The position numbers and the translations under genes were made by a program. Below, one piece after another: positions 46,313 through 58,149 of a stretch of DNA of 64,000 nt. The stretch's first letter is position 1. The number at the start of each line of letters is the position of its first letter. Source of the DNA: Canna indica (lineage: Eukaryota > Streptophyta > Magnoliopsida > Zingiberales > Cannaceae); NCBI GenBank assembly GCA_034359265.1, contig CP136891.1:88740001-88804000 (forward strand), given 5' to 3'. Under the pieces are notes generated by a model, which did not search any database, was not told the origin of the DNA, and saw only the letters and a list, made by a program, of their open reading frames with translations.

Positions 46313-46351
46313 GAATCACCACCCGGAGGTGAAGTCATCGGGTGGTGATTC
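46313..46351. promoter_or_regulatory. Perfect 13-bp inverted repeat upstream of small peptide gene
   Basis: GAATCACCACCCG (46313-46325) and CGGGTGGTGATTC (46339-46351) are perfect inverse copies with a 13-nt spacer. They lie about 90 bp before the peptide ATG and 20 bp before the TATA-like TTATTTAAG. Possible protein-binding palindrome or hairpin; no known factor is inferred. Confidence 0.5.
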
Positions 46352-46439
46352 AAGCTACGTGTTGCTGCCCTTATTTAAGGGCAGCATGATCGAGTGTTGT
46401 GTTGCATCTCATTTCGATCTCTTCTTCCTTGCGTCCAAC

Positions 46440-46640
46440 ATGGCTGGAAAAGTTATATTGATTCTTCTCTTCCTCCTCACTGTTGTAGCAACTGGGCAGA
46501 CACCAAGATCATATTGTTGCAACCACATTATTAAATATTGTTGTCCAGCCTCGCTGATGCCGATGTCGACGCCACTGACGCCACCAACGCCGACTCCGCC
46601 GATGCCTTTGTCTGGCGCCAGTGCCAACCCTTCCCCGTAA
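46440..46640 (+). CDS. Small secreted Cys- and Pro-rich peptide, 66 codons
   Basis: The open frame begins MAGKVILILLFLLTVVATGQ, a textbook signal peptide: basic start, hydrophobic core, small residues before a likely cut near VATG-Q. The mature part has two Cys pairs (YCCNHIIKYCC) and then a Pro/Thr tail (TPPTPTPPMP, ending SGASANPSP). Secretion to the apoplast is inferred. I do not recognise the family: four cysteines in two doublets is too few for defensins or LTPs, and the tail recalls hydroxyproline-rich or arabinogalactan-type peptides. The frame is also open upstream to an ATG at 46329, but the signal peptide and the TATA-like sequence at about 46370 favour this start. No intron is needed. 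It stands alone among repeats. Confidence 0.55.
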   Translation: MAGKVILILLFLLTVVATGQTPRSYCCNHIIKYCCPASLMPMSTPLTPPTPTPPMPLSGASANPSP

Positions 46641-47081
46641 AGCAGCGAGTTCTTGCACGCTGCTGGCAGCCCTCCTCTCCCGCCTCCTCTAGCTATTATA
46701 TATGTACTGTTCTTGTGTTTGTGTCTATTTAATTTATATGTAGTGTTCTTTTTTTTTTCTACGTAAGTATGTAATATATATTATGTAGTATGTACTTCAT
46801 CCTACTATGGGCTGCAATATTATATCATGTTTAATATATATTAATTTGAGAGTTTGTACGTCAATGTTCAAGCTTGATCCCCTATCTATATTTAATACTG
46901 AAAATTAAAATGCTCTATCTTAAAGTATTTTTTATGTTCTATATATACACTTTAATACAATTAATTAAACAAAGGGAATATTCTGGAGATACTTGCTACG
47001 TACTTGTGATTTTTATATTGGTGCGTGCAACAAGTATATATAGAGAGATTAGTATTTGACAATTGACATGCATGCAGCAAT
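46641..47081. other. 3' flank of the peptide gene
   Basis: AT-rich with no further coding signal. No clear AATAAA was found close to the stop. Confidence 0.4.
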
Positions 47082-47236
47082 CATCCAGGAAATTAAAGAA
47101 AGAAAATCATGGAAATATATCATATATATATATACTGATCCAAGAAATTAAAGAAAGAAAAGCATGGAAATATATCATATATATATATATATATATACTC
47201 ATCCAGGAAATTAAAGAAAGAAAAACATGGAAATAT

Positions 47237-47305
<69 letters not shown>
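47082..47305. repeat. Three ~60-bp direct repeats ending in long TA microsatellite
   Basis: Units start at about 47082, 47137 and 47200, each with ATCCA(G/A)GAAATTAAAGAAAG, CATGGAAATATATCATATA and a TA tract. The TA tract grows from unit to unit (about 5, 10, then 34 repeats, 47238-47305). Confidence 0.9.
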
Positions 47306-47307
<2 letters not shown>

Positions 47308-47699
47308 AACGTTACACCTAACCTTTCACGTCCACAAAACCTTCGGCCAATTTGTTTCCTTAAATAATTAGGGATTGAATTAGATTTCGATTTTTGTCCC
47401 TAATTTATTTTGTAAAAATGAAAAGGTACAATATTTTAAATTCTGGATACACCAAAATAGCATTTTAACATGCAATCTCTCAAATGAGGTGCATTTGAAG
47501 TAGATGAGGTACAAAAATTCATAAGAGGAGCAATAGATAATTAATCAGAAGGAACTCTTGTAGGATAGATCATAGATAGTTCAAATCATTTCATCGATCC
47601 TAACTAGAAATATCCAAGAAACTTATGGATAGAATTTGTGGGAACAATTTCACTGTATAAACAAACAAAAATGATTATAATTTATGGAAAAGAAAATCT
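47306..47699. other. AT-rich spacer, nothing recognised
   Basis: No open frame or repeat that I can support. Confidence 0.5.
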
Positions 47700-49560
47700 A
47701 AAATCTAGATCCGTACATTCTCGTCTAAACTTTTTTCACTTTCTCAAATTTTTATTTTTACTCCTCCCATAAAATTTTTCTCATCTAAGTTTTCTCTCCC
47801 AAATTTTTTCTTCACTTAAATTCGTAATAAAATTTTTTACTCCACTTATTTTCTCTATAATAATTTATTTTAATATTTTTAATTTTCTATTTATTATTTT
47901 TAAATAATAATTGTAATTAATTTTATTTATTGAATTTTTTTATATTAAATTTTGTGTTTGTTAATGAAAAATAGTATTGCAAAATAAAAAAAATTATGCA
48001 TACTTATATTATATTTAATTTTTATTCATACAAATATTATTATTTTTACATTTTTAATATTTTTGGTCATTAAAATTTATATAAATGATTTTTTAATGTA
48101 TATAATAATTTTTTATATTATTTTTATGTTTATGAAATATCATTTTTTTTATTTTTGAAAAATATTAAATAATTTCAAATTTCTTTTATAATTATATATA
48201 TATAAACAACGTATCATTTCCGCCTAAACTCTCTCCCCTCAAATTTTTGCCATTTTTCCTACCTAGATATTTTTCTCCCAAATTTTTAACCATTTAAATT
48301 TAGAATAAAAGTTCTTACCTCACTTATTTTCTTTATATGCACCTATTTCGATATTTTTAATTTTGTATTTATTATTTTTTGAATAATAATTGTAAATATT
48401 TTTTTATTTATTGAAGTTTTTCATATTAATTTTTGGATTTTGAAAGATTATTCTTTTGGGTTCATTAATGATTTTTTTTAAATTTCTTAAATATATATAT
48501 AAGTAACATATCATTCCTGCATAAACTCTCTCCCTCAATTTTTTGCCATTTTTCCTACCTACATTTTTGTCTTCCAAATTTTTATCTCACTTAAATTTAG
48601 AATAAAAGTTTTTACCCAACTTATTTTCTCTATATGCACCTATTTTAATATTTTTAATTTTGTATTTATTATTTTTTGAATAATAATTGTAAATATTTTT
48701 TATTTATTGAAGTTTTTCATATTAATTTTTGGGTATTGAAATATTATTTTTTTTGAGTTTGTTAATGAAAAATAGTATTTCAAAATCAAAAAAAAATTAT
48801 TTTTATTTATTGAAGTTTTTTATATTAGATTTTGGGTTTGTTATTGAAAAATAGTATTTCAAAATTGAAAAAAAAATTATGCATACTTATATTATATTTA
48901 ATTTTCATCCATAAAATTTTTATTATTTTTGTATTTTTAATATTTTTGATCATTGCAATTCATATAAACTAAATTTTAATGTATATAATTATTTTTTATA
49001 TTATTTTTGTATTTATGAAATATCATTTTTTATTTATTTTTGAAAAAAACTTAAATAATTTCAAAAAAAAAATTATATATATAAGCAATATATGATTTCA
49101 GCCTAAACTCTCATCCCTTAATTTTTTGTCACTTTTTCCACCTAGACTTTTTTTCTTCCAAATTTTTATCCCACTTAAATTTAGAATAAAAGTTTTTGCC
49201 CTACTTATTTTCTCTATATGCATCAATTTTGATATTTTTAATTATAAATATTGTTTATTTATTAAAAAAAATTATATTATTTTTTGGGTTTATTAATGAA
49301 AAATAATATATCAAAATCATAAAAAATTATGTAGCTTAGAATAATTTAAATATATATTTTTTCATTATGTTATCTTATATTTATACTATATTTGATTTTA
49401 TTCATAAAAATATTATTATTTTTGTATTTTTTAATTTTTGATCATTAAAATCTATATAAATTAATTTTTTAATGTATATAATTATTTTTTATATTACATT
49501 TATATTTATGAAATATCATTTTTCTTTTACTTTTGAAAAAAAATAAATTATTTCAAATTT
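47700..49560. repeat. Four degenerate AT-rich tandem units (300-570 bp)
   Basis: Units start near 47719, 48209, 48510 and 49090. Each begins with CTAAACTCTC(T/A)CCC-like text, then CCATTTTTCCTACCTA, AATTTAGAATAAAAGTTTTTACC, CACTTATTTTCTCTATATGCACC and a TATTTATT-rich tail. Length differences are due to internal deletions. It could be an array of an AT-rich MITE or a young satellite. No coding capacity. Confidence 0.75.
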
Positions 49561-50484
49561 CTTATTTTTGAATTAGTTATTTATATTCATAAATTTTTAA
49601 TTGATATACGGTACTTTATATTTGTATTATATTTGATGTTTACCTTAACAATATTAATACTTTCCCATTTTATTTTTTCTATATATTATTTTGTTCATGC
49701 GAAGAAAATAAGACTGTTTTATTAATTACATAAAAGAACTACAATAAGAGTGACAATAAAACAAAATCTCATTCAGAATATAATATATTGTCTCAAAATA
49801 AATTGAACCTGAAATAATTATTGAGTAAAAACACTCTCTGCAAACTCTGCCTGAAATTGAATTCCTCTGTTTTATGTCGGAACTTGAGAAGGGGCACTTT
49901 TTGAAAAGGGTGTTAGCGGCATTCCTTATTTTTCAAATCTCTAAATCTTGTACTAACTTTTTTATTTTTTATAGTGTAAAATTAATAATGTAATATTATT
50001 ATTTTTTATTTTTGTTGATATACGTTAACAACGTCAATCCGCGACTTAGCATTCTAATGACAAAGTTAACTATTGGTTGATATCATAATATAATTGATAC
50101 AAAATAAAAATCAGAGTATACAATTAATGTAAATAAAAAAAGTTGAGATACATTTGGAAAAACCTCAAAAGTTTGGAATATACAATATAATTAACCAAAT
50201 TGATGACGTGACATTAACGAACTTTTTATTTTTGATTATACAAATTAACAAAGCCATGTTAGCGCTCAAACGATAATATTATATGGTGATTGATGTCGGA
50301 ATATAATTGATACAAAATAAAATTTTGAATATACAATTGATATAAATAAAAAGTTGGGACAAAATTGGAAAAATCTCTAAAATTCAAAATATATTATATA
50401 ATTAACCATTAAAAATATCCAATGGGTAATTGACTAATTCAATTTTGACTGGTCAACTACTCCGGAGAAAACATCACAATTGAA
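49561..50484. other. AT-rich spacer, weak internal duplication
   Basis: 50080-50180 and 50280-50400 share ATTGATACAAAATAAA and AAAAAGTTG(A/G)GA words, so this part is an imperfect duplication. Nothing else was recognised. Confidence 0.4.
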
Positions 50485-50932
50485 TAGGTAAAAACAAGTC
50501 TAGATATCCTGTATTTTTTATGATATTCAGACCCTTATTATCTATAAGATCAATTTATAGGTTTTGGAATCAAATTCTATCTGAAACCACATGTTTCAAT
50601 TTCAATTTTAAGTACCATGTTAGAACCTGTTCATTTACCTATTTCTGGGAGGGGGGTACAAGTTTCGGGTACTATGTCAAAATATGTAAATGAATATGTT
50701 CCAAAATACAAGTTTCATAATCGATTTCAGAACAAGTTCCAACAAAGTACCCGATTCTAGTGTACAAGTTCCGGGTACCAAATATGTTGGACCCGAAATC
50801 AAAATATATTTTAGTTGGTTCCTTAATTTTTATCCCGAATTCTACCCGAATTTAATTCAGGTCTATCCGAAACTCACCCGATCGGATAGGTTCCAATAGT
50901 TCCGGATCTATCCGGTACCAGGCACACCCCTA
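50485..50932. mobile_element. hAT MITE with perfect TSD CAATTGAA
   Basis: A 448-bp element, ends TAGGTAAAAACAAGTC and CAGGCACACCCCTA, flanked by CAATTGAA at 50477-50484 and 50933-50940. It shares TCTAGATAT, GATATTCAGA and TTCCGGGTAC-type text with 4874-5453, so it belongs to the same family. Confidence 0.88.
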
Positions 50933-51114
50933 CAATTGAAGCTGCTAGAATTGCGTGCGGCTCCATGTGCAGTGCTAGCTCCATGAGTATTGAGTAGTGC
51001 ATGGTGCCATTGGGAAGGTGAGCTCAACCCATATGCTTGGCCCGTCTACCGGGCAGAGCCCATGAATGAGCAGCCCTTTTTTCTTTGATCCTATTATGGG
51101 CGTTGGGCTTCAAG

Positions 51115-52330
51115 CCCATGATTTCATATTAGTGGGAATGAATTTTAGTATGATGCCAATAAATCTGTGCGTTCCGGTTAAATGATGAATGATGTATTTT
51201 ATGAATTCTGGTTGTTTAGGTAATAGTTTAATATATAATGGTAACATAGTGAACATTTAATAATTTTGTTTAGAGATTTTTAATTGTAACATATTAGTTT
51301 TTTTAGAGAGAAATTAAGAATGAGAGATTGACAGGGAGAGGGAAGATACTTTTTCAACTTGATATGTCCAACTTGGCAAATTCGAACAGACCTATGAGTT
51401 ATCACATGGTCTCTTTTTTTGAAATAGAAAAAAAAACAAATGTAAAATAAAATTTGATGTTGAGAATTACTTATTTTTTGAAAAAAAAAAGTATGAAAGA
51501 ATGTGACATGATCGATGACGTGCTACTGCAGAGAGAAGAGACTGTGTGTCTTCTTGGCAAAAAAACAACCGCACTACTGTTGCATGCATGTGAGACTGTG
51601 ACTGATTTGGTGATTGCATTTGCATATAATGTGATGCCCGAGAATTAATACGCATTCTTATTTTGGTGGCTTAACAATTAACGCCTGCTATGGAGTGAAG
51701 AATTCTTCTCCCTCCCTTTTCATTGAATGCATATGCAGCAAACCCATATACTTAAACATCACCTGCAATCAACTTCACTGCAACTAACTGTGACCCTGTT
51801 TTAAATTAAAGAAAATAAATATATTTTCATAATTGTCGGCGTATCTACAACAGAGCTTTGCAGCAGGGCTTTGATTAATGCTGAGGTGGTAGCTTCAGGA
51901 TGCACTACAATATTTTTGCCCCACGTAACGGCTCTAACTCCAACGGTAGAGCTCCAATGACCAAAAAAAATTTGACCGGGCAGTAAGTGTTATGCCGGAT
52001 GGAGATATCGAGCCATGCTGGCTCGAGTCGAACAAAAATTATGTTTGACCGGGCTAGGTGGTGTAAAAATTTATTAGTTATAAAAAAATATCGCTTTATG
52101 AGGCCCAATAACTCGATATGGGTTTGAGTTTGCCAAATGCCCCCAATATGACTATGATAGTCCGATTCTAATAACTTAATTTGGGCTTGATAGCATGATT
52201 TTAATTTTTGTTATCGTGATAGTGGATCGGGCTAGCGTAGCTCATTTACTATTTGTGTCGTGTCGGGCCGAGTCTTTATCCCAAATTTTATCAGATCGAG
52301 CATGATTCAAATAATATTTTGAAAATAAAA
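51115..52330 (-). repeat. Inverted copy of the 55.4-56.6 kb repeat
   Basis: The reverse complement aligns with about 55480-56560. Shared landmarks are CATTGGAG(C/T)TCTACCGTTGGAGTTAGA, AAATATTGTAGTGCATC, TGCAACCACCAAATCA, CACATGGTCTC/GAGATCATGTG and TCTCATTCTTAATTTCTCTCTAAAAAA. A ~210-bp insertion (about 51673-51885) is unique to this copy. No coding capacity; short frames here are repeat by-products. Confidence 0.75.
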
Positions 52331-52726
52331 TAAGATAATATGACAAATAATTACTTCAGATTATCTAATTAACGTCGTTGATAGGTCATAAGAGGTTGAA
52401 ATCAAAGTTGCATGTATTAATCAACACCAAGAGTGCAATTTGCAGCATGAGCCGTACTTCTATGTGAACAAAACTTGTGCTGCCAGCTGGTCGTCCAATG
52501 ACCCCACCATGACGCGTGGCAACCACGGATAGAGCAAGGCTTGAGGCCTGACGCTCATGAACAGTGATATTTGTGCATATATAGCGACTATCAACTTAGC
52601 TAGTGCGTACACAGAGGCGGGCGGGCCCACAACCTTCTTCATCCTTATCCACTTGACGAGTAACCATGGATTAATTCACCTACCCTACCCTCACCCAACG
52701 CAACATGACAAAATAGCATCATACCG
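52331..52726. other. Unassigned spacer
   Basis: Moderately GC-rich (52440-52640) but no domain or element end was recognised. Confidence 0.4.
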
Positions 52727-52856
52727 ATGGAGGTGAATTCACTGGGTGGTACTTCGAGCTATGGAGAGAAGTCTTTAAGGCTTTAAGCCCGTGGTAATAG
52801 GAGGTGAATACACCGGGTGGCGATTCGAGCTACGGAGAGAAGTCTTTAAGCCCGTG
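52727..52856 (+). repeat. Two ~65-bp direct repeats
   Basis: GGAGGTGAAT(T/A)CAC(T/C)GGGTGG, TTCGAGCTA(T/C)GGAGAGAAG and TCTTTAAGCCCGTGGT occur twice. The GGTGAA...GGGTGGTGATTC part also resembles the inverted repeat before the peptide gene at 46313. Confidence 0.75.
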
Positions 52857-52959
52857 GTTACAACTCAATAACTCATCGATATAAGGATAAAGTAGGAGAT
52901 CAGGAAAAGGAAGGAGTATTAACAGTAGTGCTCAAATAATCAAAATGGTTCTCCTCGAC

Positions 52960-53345
52960 AAGATCTGGGACGATTTTTGTTGGGTCGGCCTGGCTGGCCG
53001 GGCGGGGCCGGGATTGGCTGTGCATGAATTTTTTCGAATCAGGATGGGCTGGTACGTGCATGAATTTTTTCGGGTCGAGCTGAGCACAAACTTTTTCGGG
53101 TCAGATCGGGCACAATCTTTTTCGGGCAGGACCGGACACAATTTTTTTCAGATCGGAGCGAGCTAAGCCATGCACAAATTTTTTCGGGCCGGGATGGACA
53201 CAAATTTTTTTAAGTCGAGCCGAGCTTGATCGGGCTGTGCACAAATTTTTTCGGAATGGGCCGGGCACAAACTTTTTTGTACCAGGTCGTGCATGACTTT
53301 TTCGGGCAAGATCGGACACAACTTTTTCATGCTATCGAGTCAGGC
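52960..53345. repeat. Minisatellite of GGGC-CGGGCACAAATTTTTTCGG units
   Basis: Eight to ten degenerate units alternate CGGGC(C/A)GG with CACAAATTTTTTCGGG. Related to 45533-45715. The plus and minus frames through it are repetitive and are not genes. Confidence 0.8.
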
Positions 53346-53479
53346 CAGGCCTACACCGCCCGTCAAGGATCTTTTGCATATTCCAATGAACCAGACCATC
53401 ATTCCATAGGGAACAGAAATATTTCCGATTAATGCATTAGTCATAGTGATGGCCTTAATAATAATAATAATAACTTACA

Positions 53480-54480
53480 TTATTGAGTCGGGTCGACCCA
53501 ATGAACATGAGAATCCGATCCAACCTATTTGGGTTGGGTTGGGTTAGGTCAGGTACAATTCGACCAAATCCAACCATAAAACAAGTCGGGTCTCGGATTT
53601 TAAAATTTGAAATCCGATGATCCGAGATCAGACCTGATGATTCGATTATTTATGTTATTTTTAAAATATTATATTTAAAATACTTATTTTTTAAAATTAT
53701 TTTTCAAAAAAAGTAAAAATTATTATTTTAAATTCATTTTTACCTAAACGGTTAAACTCGACTATCCGACCCAACTCGACCCGTGAACAACCATAGTTTT
53801 ACTCCTCATATCAGCAAACGAACCTTGACAGTCGGTGTAGGCCCGGCCCAATAGCCCGATTCTAAATTTTTGTTATTGTGCTTACGTGACTGAGTTGGGC
53901 CAGCCTCATATCTCTGACATGATAAGGCTTGAACAAATAGTAGGGCTGAGCTGTGTAGGCACAGCCCGACTCGTAGCCCAATAAGAATTTTTACTCGTCA
54001 TCGAACTATCGGGCTCGATCAAATCGGCCCAATAGCTTGATCGATTTGGGGTTGGTGGCCCAATTTGGGCATAATAGTCAAGTTTCGATAGCCCGATTCG
54101 GGCCCGGTAGCATAGTTCAAGTCCAATAGTTTGGTTTTAATTTTCTATTATCGTTAGACTCGACAATTCGTGTTGGGCCAAAGATATAAGGCTGCCATGG
54201 CCCAGCCCCGATAATAGTTCGAGCACAAGACCTCGAGCCTTCCACGACACGAATGGTAAATAGTTTGGGCTGGCTCGGCCCGTTAGCACGATTACAAAAA
54301 ATTAAAATCGTGCTATCGAGCCCGAATCGAACCATTGGAATTGAGGTATCATAACCATATTGGAGGCCACTGGACCGATTTAGGCCTGATAGCCTGATAT
54401 TTTTTGATAATTAATAAATTTTTTGTCGGGCTATCAGGTCAGCCCAAGCCTACACCACCTAGCCTTGCCGAGGTCTAGTG
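53480..54480. mobile_element. Decayed hAT-type and unclassified repeat fragments
   Basis: 53480-53795 follows the layout of the MITE at 7337-7789 (GGGTCGACCCAATGAAC at left, CGACCCGTGAACAACC at right), but the ends are eroded and no TSD is visible. 53830-54480 is a further decayed copy of the repeat at 55560-55830, with AAATCGTGCTATCGAG and GATAATTAATAAATTTTTT. Confidence 0.5.
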
Positions 54481-54503
54481 CCTGGCCGAGGGTTTTGGAT
54501 ATT

Positions 54504-54505
<2 letters not shown>

Positions 54506-54587
<82 letters not shown>
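54506..54587. repeat. AAT microsatellite
   Basis: About 27 uninterrupted AAT units. Confidence 0.95.
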
Positions 54588-55359
54588 GTTGAATAATAAT
54601 TGAATAATCATTGTTTATATATGGTGTGTGTTGTATTAATATTTGAAAGAGCTAGCGATTAATTATATATGCTTAATAAGATGAGGAATCATCAATGACA
54701 CCCGCTTATACATTAATACATACATATGCAAAAAGATAGACGAGGAATCATCAATGACTTAGAACAATACATACATATGCAAAAAGTTGCACTCGTTCTC
54801 AATCAAGAAAAAGATAGCCGAGGGAAGAACAAAGTTAGTAAAATTAAAACAAGTAATCATTAAATATAAACGAGAGAACAAAAGTCACGTGCATGCCTTT
54901 ACAATATTTAATTCAAATAAGATTTTGTCAACCCACTATGATGTTGATGACTGACATTTTAATTATCCATACGAAATTTATTAACATTAAACATGATGTT
55001 AATATTAAATATGATACTGAACTTACTTTCATGATCCATGAATGCTCGAACTTCTTCGATCTACGTACAAATCTTACCACACCCGAATTAAATTAATTTA
55101 ATGTAAAGTTTATTTTAATTATAATATATTATAAAAAGTAACATATATATATATATATATTATATTTTAAAAAAAATTAAAAAGAATTGCTGGGGTGGCC
55201 GTCCCCGGTCCTAGCCTCTACGCGCGCGTGAGACGTGCCTCAGCCGGCCTCTTGCGTGACATTTGAGAGGGCCGAGCCGGGCGGTGTAGGCTCGACTTGG
55301 ACAAATAGCATGAACAAATAGTGATATATATCTATCTTTTTGTTGATCCCTATATTATT
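54588..55359. other. Spacer, nothing recognised
   Basis: AT-rich with a short GC-rich patch at 55190-55280. The small frame at 54893-55096 has no domain. Confidence 0.45.
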
Positions 55360-57389
55360 CAAACAAATATTGGATCGGGCTGGACGGTGTAGGCTCAGCT
55401 TGGCTTGATAGCTCGAACAAATATTGATATATCTATATATTATATGTTGATCCTTGTATTATTCGAACAAATATTGAATCAGGTTAGACGGTTTAGGCCA
55501 TGCATGGCTTGATAGCACGATAAGGATTTTTGCATAAATCATGCTCGACCCGGTAAAAGTTTGGGACAAAGATCCGACCTGACACGACACGTATAGTAAA
55601 TTAGACTGGCTTCACCTGGCCTGTTATCACAATAATAAAATTTAAAATTGTGCTATCGAGTTAAATCATACCATTGGAATCGGACTATCATGGCCATATC
55701 CGGGGGCTATTGGGACGACACGGGGCCATATCAGGGTATCAGGCTCAATAACTCGATATTTTTTGATAATTAATAAATTTTTTATAGGACAATGAGGTCG
55801 GCCAGAGCCTACACCCCCTAGTCCGATCAGGTATGATTTTTGTTTGGGCCGAGCTGACATGACACGAATTGCCGATTCCAATATTTTTGTGACCATTGGA
55901 GTTCTACCGTTGGAGTTAGACCAAAAATATTGTAGTGCATCGTGAAGCCACCACCTAAGAATGAGTATTAATTCTCAGGCATTACATTACATGCAACCAC
56001 CAAATCACTCGAGTGCGGCAGCGGTAGTACAGTTGTCTTTTTTGCCAAGAAGACATCCTGTCTCTTCTCTCTGCTATTTTTTGAGGAACTATTTTTTTCA
56101 TCATGTCACATTCTTTCTTCCTTTTTTTTTCAGAAAATAAGTAATTCTCAACATCAAATTTCATTTCACATTTCTATTTCAGAAAAAAGAGATCATGTGA
56201 TAGGTCTGTTCGAATTTGCAAAGTTAGATATATCATGTGGTAGATGCATGCAACGTAAACTAATAGCTAGTGTCTAGTACACAGCTAGAATTGATGTCAA
56301 AGTGACATGTTCAAAAATTATCCTCCCTCTCCCTCTCCCTCTCAATCTCTCATTCTTAATTTCTCTCTAAAAAAGCTACTATGTTACAGTTAAAAATCTC
56401 TATATAAAATTATTAAATGTTCACTATGTTACCATTATATATTAAACTATCACCTAAACAACCAGATTTCACAAAATATATTTGAATCATACGAAAAATT
56501 TCAATCATTCATCATTCAACTAGAATCCACAAATTTATTGGTATCATATTAAAATTCCAACTATCTTATATACATGTTGGGTAAAAAATAATTATTTATA
56601 TTATTTGAAATCCAATGATCCAATTATTTAGTAACTATTTACAAATTTAATAATTATCTATATATACAAATTTAGTAATTATTTACATGTGGAGTCTCAA
56701 ATTTTAGAATTTAAAATCCGATGATTCAAGATCAGACCCGATGACTCGATTATTTATATTATTTTTTAAATATTATATTAAAAAGGCTTATCTTTTAATT
56801 ATTTTTTGATTTTTTTTAATACACAATTTACCTAAAAAGATAAACTCGACTATTCGACTTGACCCGACCATAAACAATCCTAATTTTACTCCTCATCTTA
56901 GCAAAAGAACCTTGACGGGCAATCAGAATTGCGGCGTCATCGCCTTCTTTGTAACAATCCATGTTGTTCAAATGGGAATAGATGTTGAACAACATTGATT
57001 GTTATTGTCACCGACGGCGTCTGCACGCGTGCGATGAAGGTGGCGATGCCACAACTCCGATATCATCAGTGCAAATGAAAAACTATTGATTATGTCATTA
57101 GTATAAACTAATGTAAATGAAAAAAAATATATATACTCAAATTAATTTAAGTATATTTAAGTAGTCATCTGTCGACTTCACTTGTTAAAAGGAAGATTAC
57201 TTTTTTTTTCTTGGTGATTCGATTATACTTTTCATGAGATGGAAAGACAAGTCAAAAGTAACTTTGAAAAGGGCAATATTTTTTTAGGTAAAAAATGAAG
57301 CCTAGAAGAGGCTCCACCGTTCATTTAATTTCATTGATAGATGAAATAAAACAATTATAGAAAGAAGAGAAGCTACATTAAAGAAGATC
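55360..57389 (+). repeat. 2-kb direct repeat, copy A1
   Basis: Aligns with 58150-60090 at an offset near 2711-2790. Landmarks are ATTATTC(A/G)AACAAATATTGAATC, AGAGATCATGTGATAGGTC, TTGCAAAGTTAGATATATCATGTGG and GAAGAGAAGCTACATTAAAGAAGATC. The right end is interrupted by the hAT MITE at 57390. Part of it is also present inverted at 51115-52330. Confidence 0.9.
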
Positions 57390-58038
57390 TAGGGGTGAGC
57401 AAAAAAAACCGGTTTTTCGGTTAACCGGAAAACCGGTCCGAAACCGAACTTTTTTTCGGTTAACCGAACCGGTTTTTTCGGTTTCGGTTTTTTTTTTTTT
57501 GAAAAATCAGTTTTCGGTTTCGGTTTCGGTCCGAGAGGTAAAAAGTCCACCGGTTTCGATTAACCGACCGGTTGGATATAATTTATTAATTTATTAATTT
57601 TATTTATATATGTATAATAATAATAATAATAATAATAATAATTTATAAATTATAAAAAATTATAAAAAATTATAAAAATATTAAAAATATTTAAAAATAT
57701 TTAAAAAAATCAAAAAAATATTAAAAATATTTTAAAAAATCAAAAAATATTTTAAAAAATAAAAATAAAAATATTAGTTTTTGTAGAACATTATCTTGGT
57801 TCAATGGTTTCACTTTTTTTTTCTTTTTTCTCAATGAGAATTTGCTATTTATTTAGATTTTTCTCCACGATTTGCATAATATTATTATGTTTGTAGGTTA
57901 AAAAAATTTATTGGTTAACCGAAAATTATCGGTTAACCGAACCGAAAAAACCGAAACCGAAATAGCGGTTAACCGAAGTTAATGGACCGGTTTTTTTTTT
58001 TGCTAATGGACCGGTTAACCGGTCCATGCTCACCCCTA
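57390..58038. mobile_element. hAT MITE with perfect TSD AGAAGATC and visible empty site
   Basis: A 649-bp element, ends TAGGGGTGAGCA and TGCTCACCCCTA, flanked by AGAAGATC at 57382-57389 and 58039-58046. The direct-repeat partner at about 60079-60090 has an uninterrupted GAAGATCCAAATC, so the unoccupied site is present in the same window. The interior has CGGTTAACCGG palindromes at both ends and AT-rich sequence in the middle, like 3726-4370. Confidence 0.92.
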
Positions 58039-58149
58039 AGAAGATCCATGCAAGAGTCACATGAATATTGTGTTTTGTCAAATATATATATACAACATGT
58101 GCATGCATGTGACTACGTGTTACTAACTTTTTTTCCCCTAACTTGTAAA

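Noticed and set aside
46329..46439. Upstream ATG extension of the small peptide gene to 103 codons
   Set aside because: It would bury the signal peptide internally and begin inside the inverted repeat, before the TATA-like sequence.
47063..47371. Tyr/Ile-repeat frames on both strands
   Set aside because: Translation of a TA microsatellite.
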